Shown piece after piece: positions 1-4,904 of a DNA stretch of 7,485 bases. The notes beneath the pieces were generated by a model. It made no database searches. It saw only the letters and a program-made list of their open reading frames with translations, and was not told the origin of the DNA. The translations under genes were made by a program, and so were the position numbers. Within the stretch, counting starts at the first letter, position 1. Each line of letters starts with the position of its first letter. Source of the DNA: Candidatus Scatousia excrementipullorum (GTDB taxonomy: Bacteria; Cyanobacteriota; Vampirovibrionia; Gastranaerophilales; Gastranaerophilaceae); contig JADIND010000105.1 of NCBI GenBank assembly GCA_017694215.1, positions 1-7,485 of the forward strand. The letters run 5' to 3'.

Positions 1-1
1 T

Positions 2-859
2 TTATACTGTGATAATAAAGAAGCTGTTGATAAAGGAATAACCTATATTTGCAGACGGCTTGACCTGTGTGATAATGTCAAATTGCAGGAGGCTCAAGAA
101 ACTCTTGAAATTGCAGTCAGTATGCTTGAAAATAACGATTTGTTCATTGATGCCGCAAACGGAGAAATTGATAAAATAAATTATCAGGGTGTAACCGGTG
201 ACTGCTGGCTCCTTGCTGCATTGAACGGGATTGCGGAAACCCCTAACGGTAAAAAGCTTATCTCGGAGTGCATTTCGGTAAACCCTGATACACAGGATGT
301 TACGGTAAAGCTTGAAGGCGGGAAAAAAGAATATCTTATCACTCAGGATGACATTTTAAAATCCGGACGTTTGTCCAAGGGTGATGCGGATTTGAGAGCA
401 ATGGAAATCGCCTTTAAACGTTACTATGAAGAAATGCAGCCGCCGCAGACTCTTGACGGCGGGTATGCAGTCAGTGCATTTGAAATTTTAACGGGCAATC
501 AGCCTTCTCTGGTTACAACCGTTGCAGATCCTAATAATCCTCAAAACAGTTATTTGGCACTTGCTGACGGTTTAAATTTTCATGAACTTAATCCGCAGAC
601 AATATCTGAATATAAGAACAAACCTTTAATAGTATTAGCCGGCTATTCAGCTCTTGATGAACTTGAAAAATTACAGCCTAATATTGTAATCTGTGCGGAT
701 GCAAGAACCTCCGAGTTTGAATCTCATCAATACTGGATAAGGATTGACGGGGATAATATTATTGTTAAGGAATCGCATAACAGTTCAAATGAAAAAGTTT
801 ATACACGAGAAGAATTTTTAAATAATTTTAACGGCGGACTTAATGTAATGGTATTGTAA
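2..859 (+). CDS. Calpain-like (C2 family) cysteine protease, C-terminal part; 5' end outside window
   Basis: Likely papain-fold cysteine protease of the calpain family. The frame is open from the left edge (first full codon at base 2), so a TTG at 83 is only an internal Leu codon and the gene is 5'-partial; 285 residues are visible. Counting from base 2, the Q-G-x-x-G-D-C-W-L-L-A-A motif gives oxyanion-hole Gln62 and nucleophile Cys68. A second calpain hallmark follows: A-M-E-I-A-F-K-R-Y-Y (about 133-142) and then D-G-G-x(6)-F-E-I-L-T-G (152-165). His242 in S-H-Q-Y-W is the probable catalytic His. The third triad residue is unclear: the strand after His carries Glu257 where papain-like enzymes have Asn or Asp, with Asn260 three residues later, and no N-P-W-G motif is present. 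No EF-hand or C2 domain lies C-terminal to the protease domain. Whether the missing N-terminus carries a signal peptide or other domains cannot be seen. Substrate unknown. The family call is firm; activity is inference. Confidence 0.85.
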   Translation, partial: LYCDNKEAVDKGITYICRRLDLCDNVKLQEAQETLEIAVSMLENNDLFIDAANGEIDKINYQGVTGDCWLLAALNGIAETPNGKKLISECISVNPDTQDVTVKLEGGKKEYLITQDDILKSGRLSKGDADLRAMEIAFKRYYEEMQPPQTLDGGYAVSAFEILTGNQPSLVTTVADPNNPQNSYLALADGLNFHELNPQTISEYKNKPLIVLAGYSALDELEKLQPNIVICADARTSEFESHQYWIRIDGDNIIVKESHNSSNEKVYTREEFLNNFNGGLNVMVL

Positions 860-956
860 CTTTTTTGTAATATTAGCGGGAAAAGGTTAAAGATTTATCC
901 AAATTAAGCCGTAATAAAAGGCATAAAGTTATATTTAGTCCCAAAGGAGTAAGATT

Positions 957-1202
957 ATGGAACTAACAAATACTTTTGAAGAAAAAGATTTTCACTTTGT
1001 GAAAAATGTGACAATTAATGAATTGTCAAATCATTCATTTCTGACTTCAATGGTCAACTTTATTTCAAGGCTTGATGCAAAAGCAAAGAGCGGAAGAATT
1101 ATAGTTATGGATGAACAAAAACCTGAAAATACCAGAATTTACACATATCCTAAGTTTTTAGAGATATATGAATCAATGGGATTTGACGGATTTAAACAGT
1201 AA
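957..1202 (+). CDS. Small protein of unknown function (81 aa), paralog of the next gene
   Basis: I do not recognise a named family. The start ATG has a strong ribosome binding site (AGGAG, 945-949, 7 bases upstream). No signal peptide, membrane segment or cysteine is present. The protein has a variable N-terminal half and a C-terminal half (residues 48-79) that is clearly related to the next gene: 15 of 24 residues are identical over 56-79, including P-E, I-Y-T-Y, K-F-L-E-I and D-G-F. The same segment also aligns gap-free to the end of the upstream calpain-like protease (I-I-V-x(11)-[IV]-Y-T-x(3)-F-L). This resembles the last strands of papain-like folds, but Cys and His are absent, so it should not be a protease. 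The product is close to neutral (about 12 acidic, 10 basic residues). The gap to the calpain gene is 97 bases and to the next gene 24 bases, so it is probably co-transcribed with the latter. Confidence 0.75.
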   Translation: MELTNTFEEKDFHFVKNVTINELSNHSFLTSMVNFISRLDAKAKSGRIIVMDEQKPENTRIYTYPKFLEIYESMGFDGFKQ

Positions 1203-1442
1203 GGTAAAGTAAAAAACGGAGTAATTATGGAGTTAAAAAACAAAATGAACAACGAAATTGTATTCATTTCAAGCCAGGATGCAGAAGAAGAACTTTTTGA
1301 CATGGATTCTTTGCTTTCGGCTATCGATGAAAAAAGAAGCAAAACCGTATCAATTATTGATGCAGACCACCCTGAAGATTCACAGATTTATACTTACAAC
1401 AAATTTTTAGAAATCTTTGACGACAGCGGACTTGACGGTTTT
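1098..1442 (+). repeat. Tandem copies of a shared C-terminal protein module (1098-1193 and 1347-1442)
   Basis: The two small genes each carry a 32-residue module (residues 48-79 of the first, 41-72 of the second) encoded by 96 bases, spaced 249 bases start to start. They align without gaps; 15 of the last 24 residues are identical. The DNA is diverged (different codons), so the duplication is old and held by selection on the protein. Confidence 0.65.
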
Positions 1443-1451
1443 ATTGTGTAA
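1227..1451 (+). CDS. Small acidic protein of unknown function (74 aa), tandem paralog of the preceding gene
   Basis: Unknown function. GGAG at 1218-1221 lies 5 bases before the ATG. Both paralogs begin M-E-L-x-N and share the C-terminal module (here residues 41-72, with P-E-D-S-Q-I-Y-T-Y and K-F-L-E-I), which aligns gap-free with the partner from Val41 onward. Unlike the partner it is strongly acidic: I count 18 Asp/Glu against 6 Lys/Arg. There is no cysteine, no membrane segment and no signal peptide, so a cytoplasmic location is likely. Asp45 falls at the position equivalent to the third catalytic residue of papain-like peptidases, but there is no Cys/His partner. The retained reading frame, good ribosome binding site and conserved motif argue for a working gene rather than debris. 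A role as binding or inhibitory partner of the neighbouring protease is speculation. rsmH starts 22 bases downstream. Confidence 0.75.
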   Translation: MELKNKMNNEIVFISSQDAEEELFDMDSLLSAIDEKRSKTVSIIDADHPEDSQIYTYNKFLEIFDDSGLDGFIV

Positions 1452-1458
1452 CGGTTTA

Positions 1459-1467
1459 TGCTAAAAT
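1459..1467 (+). promoter_or_regulatory. Possible extended -10 promoter for rsmH
   Basis: TG-C-TAAAAT matches the extended -10 consensus (TGn plus a 5/6 match to TATAAT). A TTGACG sits at 1432-1437 but is 24 bases away, too far for a normal -35, so the site would depend on the TG extension. Transcription would begin about 7 bases after the box, at or next to the rsmH ATG (1474). Almost the same string (TTATGCTAA) recurs before the thioredoxin gene. Inferred from sequence match only. Confidence 0.4.
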
Positions 1468-1473
1468 TCCGGT

Positions 1474-2403
1474 ATGGAATTTAAGCATTATACCGTCATG
1501 AAAAATGAAGCTGTTGACGCTCTTGAGTGTCAGCGGGGAAAGCTTTATGTTGACTGCACGCTTGGTGGCGGCGGTCACAGTGAGCTTATTTTGCAAAGAA
1601 TTTCACCGGAAGGGCGTCTTATTGCTTTTGATGTTGACGAAGACGCAATTTCGGCTGCAGGTGAAAGATTAAAAGATTACAATAACTTAACAATAGTAAA
1701 AGATTCGTATGTAAATATTAAGAAAGTTTTACATAATCTCGGTGTTGAAAAAATCAGCGGGGGCGTGCTTTTTGATCTGGGTGCTTCTTATCACCAGTTC
1801 AATAAGGCGGAAAGAGGTTTTTCATTTTCAAAAGAAGCACCTCTTGATATGAGGTTTAATCAGGATTCGGATTTTTCTGCCTATGATGTCGTAAATAGTT
1901 ATTCAGAGGCTGATTTGGTCAGAATTTTTTCCGAGTACGGGGAAGAACATTTTTCAAAAAGAATTGCAAAGAAAATTGTTGAAGAACGCCGTGTAAAAAA
2001 GATTTGTACCACAACAGAACTTGCAAACCTTATTGTCGCAGCCACTCCGAGGGTTAAATCCCAAATTCATCCGGCAACAAGAGTGTTTCAGGCAATTCGT
2101 ATTGAAGTAAATCATGAGTTACAAAATGTTAAAAATACATTGAATGATGTGTTGGATTTGCTCGACATTGGTGCTATAATAAGTGTAATAAGTTTTCACT
2201 CGTTGGAGGATAGGATAGTGAAAAACTTGTTCAGGTACCACTCGGCACGGTGTCACTGCGAAAAAAATCAAATGATTTGTACATGCCCGCCGCCAAAGCT
2301 GGAACTTGTAAATAAAAAACCTCTTACGGCGTCACAAGAGGAGATATCACAAAATCCGCCGTCAAGAAGTGCAAAGTTAAGAGTCGCCAGATGTATTAAC
2401 TGA
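1474..2403 (+). CDS. rsmH: 16S rRNA (cytosine(1402)-N(4))-methyltransferase RsmH (MraW)
   Basis: Cytoplasmic SAM-dependent enzyme that methylates N4 of C1402 in the decoding centre of 16S rRNA. At 309 aa it is full length for the family. Visible motifs in order: H-Y-T-V near the N-terminus (family HxPV); SAM loop T-L-G-G-G-G-H-S (29-36); acidic D-V-D-E-D (53-57); F-D-L-G-A-S (100-105); A-E-R-G-F-S-F and P-L-D-M-R (112-127); H-P-A-T-R-V-F-Q-A-I-R-I (199-210); S-F-H-S-L-E-D-R (240-247); a CxC-x(6)-CxC cluster (Cys260, 262, 269, 271) seen in many members; and P-S-R-S-A-K-L-R near the end. The start at 1474 is needed to keep the HYTV motif; the next in-frame ATG (1498) would remove it. There is no Shine-Dalgarno sequence before the ATG, which is odd among the genes here. 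ftsL follows after 39 bases, the usual dcw order, but mraZ is not upstream and ftsI is not downstream. Confidence 0.97.
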   Translation: MEFKHYTVMKNEAVDALECQRGKLYVDCTLGGGGHSELILQRISPEGRLIAFDVDEDAISAAGERLKDYNNLTIVKDSYVNIKKVLHNLGVEKISGGVLFDLGASYHQFNKAERGFSFSKEAPLDMRFNQDSDFSAYDVVNSYSEADLVRIFSEYGEEHFSKRIAKKIVEERRVKKICTTTELANLIVAATPRVKSQIHPATRVFQAIRIEVNHELQNVKNTLNDVLDLLDIGAIISVISFHSLEDRIVKNLFRYHSARCHCEKNQMICTCPPPKLELVNKKPLTASQEEISQNPPSRSAKLRVARCIN

Positions 2404-2431
2404 AAGTTGGGACATTTTAAAAGGTAATATT

Positions 2432-2436
2432 GGGGA
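2432..2436 (+). promoter_or_regulatory. Ribosome binding site supporting a TTG start for the ftsL-like gene
   Basis: GGGGA lies 6 bases before the TTG at 2443. An in-frame stop at 2425-2427 closes off earlier starts, and the codons between are not start codons. The next in-frame ATG (2569) would leave only a few residues before the membrane segment. Confidence 0.55.
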
Positions 2437-2442
2437 ATAAAG

Positions 2443-2901
2443 TTGAATACAGCGAGAGTAAGAGAAGAATACGATTATTCTTATGCTAAAGAGGATTCAC
2501 TACAGAATCCGATATATCAGGCACCGGTTATAGAAGGTTATTTTCACAGAGAAAATACGGTAAAAGAAATGGCAATAAGAAAAGTAAATAAAACTTTATG
2601 CGGAATACTTGGAATATTTATCATGATGGCATTTGTCAGTTATTACTTTGAAATGTCAAATGAAATTACCCTGAATACTTTGAGCCGTCAGGTAAGAACT
2701 TTGAATGATGAAAATGCCGAACTACAGAATACTCTCGACCGGTTAAAATCTTTTAATAATGTTGATAATAAAATGGTTCAGTATAATCTGCTGCAAAAAG
2801 CGGCCAAGGTTATAGAAGTTCCGGCTGTAGCTTCGGGTGTTGTTCCTGTTGATACTAAAAAAGCTGCTTCCACTTATGTAAACTGGGCAATCGGTTATTA
2901 G
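2443..2901 (+). CDS. ftsL: FtsL-like cell division protein (single-pass membrane, coiled coil)
   Basis: Probable bitopic division protein that, with FtsB/DivIC and FtsQ/DivIB partners, would activate septal peptidoglycan synthesis. The topology is the main evidence: a hydrophilic N-terminal cytoplasmic tail (1-50) rich in Tyr and charged residues, one membrane helix (about 51-69, T-L-C-G-I-L-G-I-F-I-M-M-A-F-V-S-Y-Y-F), then a heptad-like coiled coil (about 73-104, with L-N-T-L, V-R-T-L-N-D-E-N-A-E-L and L-D-R-L) and a short extracytoplasmic tail. FtsL proteins are poorly conserved in sequence, so position directly after rsmH is the second argument. 152 aa is a little longer than typical FtsL because of the N-terminal tail. 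The start is TTG with GGGGA 6 bases upstream. A DivIC/FtsB-type septum protein is the alternative. Confidence 0.75.
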   Translation: MNTARVREEYDYSYAKEDSLQNPIYQAPVIEGYFHRENTVKEMAIRKVNKTLCGILGIFIMMAFVSYYFEMSNEITLNTLSRQVRTLNDENAELQNTLDRLKSFNNVDNKMVQYNLLQKAAKVIEVPAVASGVVPVDTKKAASTYVNWAIGY

Positions 2902-3036
2902 TTTTTGAATATTCATTTTTCATGCTTATTTTATATGTGTTTTCAAATGCCAAAAATGATTTTTAAACTGTTTGTTTGATTTTATGAAAGGTTTTCAGAT
3001 TTTTGCCGATAAATAATGTGAGAAAGGAATTATATT
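2902..3036 (+). other. Non-coding gap of 135 bases, AT-rich
   Basis: This is the largest gap in the window. It is T-rich and contains no convincing hairpin plus T-run terminator and no clear -35/-10 pair. It ends in the ribosome binding site AAGGA (3024-3028) of the 54-codon gene. A promoter for that gene may lie here but I cannot point to one with confidence. Confidence 0.5.
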
Positions 3037-3201
3037 ATGGCAAGAATTATTGAAGGTGAGAGAAGAATTATCAAAATGTCCGTTGATGATATTATAAATA
3101 TTGTCCGCGAATACCAGTTAATTACGAGAAATTCATGTTGTTACGAGCATACAAGGGAACTGTTGGAAAAAGCAAGTTTTTCCGTTCCGGAAGATGTCTA
3201 G
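3037..3201 (+). CDS. Small protein of unknown function (54 aa)
   Basis: A 54-codon frame starting with ATG, preceded by AAGGA (3024-3028) at 8 bases, and ending in TAG. The translation begins M-A-R-I-I-E-G-E-R-R-I-I-K-M and has amphipathic helical stretches (S-V-D-D-I-I-N-I-V-R-E-Y-Q about 15-27 and E-H-T-R-E-L-L-E-K-A about 37-46), with adjacent Cys34-Cys35. Acidic (10) and basic (8) residues are nearly balanced; no membrane segment or signal peptide. I do not recognise a family. It sits alone between ftsL (135-base gap) and the thioredoxin gene (60-base gap). The spacing, ribosome binding site and codon use like its neighbours favour a real gene, but at this length chance cannot be excluded. 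The Cys pair and the downstream thiol-redox genes might be connected, which is only a guess. Confidence 0.6.
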   Translation: MARIIEGERRIIKMSVDDIINIVREYQLITRNSCCYEHTRELLEKASFSVPEDV

Positions 3202-3233
3202 GCGTCTAATAGTATAATTCTCTTTTTCGTTTA

Positions 3234-3242
3234 TGCTAATAT
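3234..3242 (+). promoter_or_regulatory. Possible extended -10 promoter for the thioredoxin-ccdA pair
   Basis: TG-C-TAATAT is an extended -10 element about 20 bases before the ATG at 3262, giving a leader of about 13 bases that still includes the AGGAG at 3251-3255. A perfect TATAAT at 3213-3218 is an alternative -10, but neither has a recognisable -35. Confidence 0.45.
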
Positions 3243-3261
3243 AAAAGAAAAGGAGAGTCTT

Positions 3262-3654
3262 ATGAAGAAAAATATTATTACGGTATTACTGGTATTATTT
3301 TTGCCGTTAATTGCATACATTTTTATGACTCATTCGGGAAATGAGCCGGTTAATGTTGCGGATGCCGTGACTAATAAACCGCAGATTATAAAGTTTACTT
3401 CCTCAATGTGTCTTGACTGTCAGGAAATGAATAAAATTATGCAGGAAATTTATCCCCAATTCAAGGACAGAATTCTGTTAACGGAATATCATGTTCAGGA
3501 CGGCAAGGCTGCTACTGATGAGCAGATTAAAAAATATAATGTAACACTTGTTCCGACAATTATACTTATAAACTCTCAGGGAGAGCAGGTAAAAAGAATT
3601 GAAGGTGCTGTTCCTAAAGAAGAAATGATTACATGTTTAGAGGGATTAAAATAA
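3262..3654 (+). CDS. Membrane-anchored thioredoxin-family protein with CLDC active site
   Basis: Probable extracytoplasmic thiol-disulfide oxidoreductase. The N-terminus (M-K-K then a hydrophobic run about 5-22) is a signal peptide or uncleaved anchor; no lipobox Cys is seen. The thioredoxin fold follows: I-I-K-F-T-S-S-M then Cys50-L-D-Cys53 as the redox pair, and the cis-proline loop L-V-P-T (Pro98) before strand I-I-L-I-N. The active-site dipeptide L-D differs from G-P of ordinary thioredoxin, which should alter redox potential. 130 aa fits a compact single-domain thioredoxin plus anchor. A third Cys (125) lies near the C-terminus. The start has AGGAG 6 bases upstream. The CcdA-type gene begins 3 bases after the stop, so the two are almost certainly one operon, with CcdA supplying electrons to this protein. 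Target proteins (c-type cytochrome maturation, disulfide repair or other) cannot be told from the window. Confidence 0.88.
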   Translation: MKKNIITVLLVLFLPLIAYIFMTHSGNEPVNVADAVTNKPQIIKFTSSMCLDCQEMNKIMQEIYPQFKDRILLTEYHVQDGKAATDEQIKKYNVTLVPTIILINSQGEQVKRIEGAVPKEEMITCLEGLK

Positions 3655-3657
3655 CAA

Positions 3658-4362
3658 ATGGAAAATTATGTTGATTTGTTTACGGGTAATACGAGTGTCA
3701 TGCTATTGTTCGCCATATCTTTTCTTGGCGGACTAATAGCATCGGTGTCGCCATGTTCGCTCGCAATGCTGCCGATAATCGTCGGTTATGTCGGTGGATA
3801 TTCGGATGAAAAACCTTTGAAAACATTTTTTCAGCTTGTGTTTTTTATAATGGGTACAGCTATAGTTTTTTCAATTATAGGTATTATTTGTGCCGTGACC
3901 GGTAAAGTTTTTGTATCTGTCGGAGGAGCATATTTTAGTCTTATTATTGCAAGTATCATTATGATTATGGGGCTTAAGCTGGTTGGATTTTTAGACTTTG
4001 AAATTCCGCTTCTTGTAAAAGAAATGCCTAAAAATAACGGTACAAGTACGGTGTTATACCCTATACTTCTCGGAGGTGTTTTTGCATTAGCGGGTACTCC
4101 TTGTTCTACCCCGATACTTGCAGCGATTATGGCCTTTGCCTCCCTTTCGGCAAGTCTTACGCAGGCTGTTATTATGCTATTCTTATTCTCTCTGGGACAG
4201 GGAATTATACTGGTGCTTGCAGGTGTATTAACTTCCAAATTGAAAACATGGAAAAATTTTTATAAACTTTCGGATGCACTCTTGAAGATCAGCGGAGTAT
4301 TATTAATCCTGACTTCAATATATATTTTTTATAAGATTTTTGCCCCTCTTATTGTAAAATAG
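3658..4362 (+). CDS. ccdA: CcdA/DsbD-type transmembrane electron transporter
   Basis: Integral membrane protein of the CcdA (DsbD beta-domain) family, which passes reducing equivalents from cytoplasmic thioredoxin to extracytoplasmic thioredoxin-like proteins. 234 aa with about six hydrophobic helices is the standard size. The two signature cysteines are present in pseudo-symmetric half repeats: S-V-S-P-C-S-L-A-M-L-P (Cys33) in the first helix and A-G-T-P-C-S-T-P-I-L-A (Cys149) in the fourth, each flanked by prolines as in the family. There are no fused periplasmic domains as in full DsbD; the upstream thioredoxin gene (3-base gap) supplies that function separately. The ribosome binding site (AGAGGGA, 3639-3645) lies within the end of the thioredoxin gene, about 12 bases from the ATG, so translation may be coupled. 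Confidence 0.92.
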   Translation: MENYVDLFTGNTSVMLLFAISFLGGLIASVSPCSLAMLPIIVGYVGGYSDEKPLKTFFQLVFFIMGTAIVFSIIGIICAVTGKVFVSVGGAYFSLIIASIIMIMGLKLVGFLDFEIPLLVKEMPKNNGTSTVLYPILLGGVFALAGTPCSTPILAAIMAFASLSASLTQAVIMLFLFSLGQGIILVLAGVLTSKLKTWKNFYKLSDALLKISGVLLILTSIYIFYKIFAPLIVK

Positions 4363-4380
4363 TGCTTTATGTTGTAAAAT
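4352..4380 (+). promoter_or_regulatory. Probable sigma-70-type promoter for the ribH operon
   Basis: TTGTAA (4352-4357; 4/6 match to TTGACA) and TAAAAT (4375-4380; 5/6 match to TATAAT) are separated by exactly 17 bases, overlapping the end of ccdA. The predicted start of transcription near 4387 leaves a leader of about 27 bases, too short for an FMN riboswitch. A 10-base direct repeat, TTGTAAAATA (4352-4361 and 4372-4381), covers both boxes with a 20-base period. Confidence 0.5.
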
Positions 4381-4413
4381 ATAGGCATATAGAGGACTAA
4401 GGAGAAAATTTTT

Positions 4414-4875
4414 ATGAAAACATATGAAGGCCGGCTTGTAGCGGAAGATGAAAAATTTTGTATTATTGTTTCGAGATTTAATGATTTTATAGGTTCAAAA
4501 CTGCTTGCCGGTGCTGTTGATGAGTTAAGACGACACGGTGTAAGTCAGGAAAATATTGATATTGTAAAAGTTCCTGGTGCTTTTGAGATTCCGATTATGG
4601 CTTTGAAATTCGCTAAAACTCATAAATATAATGCGATTATTACGCTCGGTGCAATTATTAAAGGTTCAACTTCACACTATGATTATGTCTGTGCGGAATT
4701 AACAAAAGGGATTGCTCAAGTAGCGTTACAAACTGAAGTTCCGGTATTATTCGGAGTTTTGACTACGGAAAATCTGGAACAGGCTATTGAAAGAGCTGGT
4801 ACAAAGGCCGGTAACAAGGGTGCGGAAGCTGCAAAATCCGCTATTGAAATGGCAAATCTGATTAAATCGGTTTAG
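4414..4875 (+). CDS. ribH: 6,7-dimethyl-8-ribityllumazine synthase
   Basis: Penultimate step of riboflavin synthesis: condenses 5-amino-6-ribitylamino-uracil with 3,4-dihydroxy-2-butanone 4-phosphate to give lumazine. Cytoplasmic; family members assemble as pentamers or 60-mer shells. The 153-aa length is standard. Key residues fall at the same numbers as in the Bacillus enzyme: Phe22 in R-F-N-D-F-I, the V-P-G-A-F-E-I-P loop (53-60), G-A-I-I-K-G-S-T-S-H (79-88) with the catalytic His88, and Arg127 in E-R-A-G-T followed by G-N-K-G. AAGGAG (4399-4404) is 9 bases before the ATG. No other rib gene is in the window, so ribH is separated from the rest of the pathway here. murQ follows after 29 bases, suggesting co-transcription without an evident metabolic link. 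Confidence 0.97.
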   Translation: MKTYEGRLVAEDEKFCIIVSRFNDFIGSKLLAGAVDELRRHGVSQENIDIVKVPGAFEIPIMALKFAKTHKYNAIITLGAIIKGSTSHYDYVCAELTKGIAQVALQTEVPVLFGVLTTENLEQAIERAGTKAGNKGAEAAKSAIEMANLIKSV

Positions 4876-4904
4876 TGTTTATTAGTGTATAAAAAGGGGG
4901 TTCT

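Noticed and set aside
83..85. TTG as the start codon of the calpain-like gene
   Set aside because: The frame is open all the way from base 2 with normal-looking coding sequence, so the gene starts before the window and this is an internal Leu codon.
860..956. Terminator or promoter between the calpain-like gene and the first small gene
   Set aside because: CTTTTTTG follows the stop but there is no stable stem before it. TAATAA and TATATT boxes lack -35 partners. Nothing strong enough to call.
1139..1342. Open frame on the - strand across the two small genes
   Set aside because: It opposes two better supported + strand genes with ribosome binding sites and a shared motif, and has no start signal of its own.
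1458..1484. Eight-codon upstream frame (ATG to TAA) overlapping the rsmH start
   Set aside because: It lies on the proposed -10 box, has no ribosome binding site and is too short to support as a leader peptide.
3831..4238. 135-codon open frame on the - strand inside ccdA
   Set aside because: It mirrors the CcdA helices; the + strand has both signature cysteines and clear family motifs.
4363..4413. FMN riboswitch upstream of ribH
   Set aside because: The gap is only 51 bases and the predicted leader about 27; an FMN aptamer needs far more, and none of its conserved blocks is seen.
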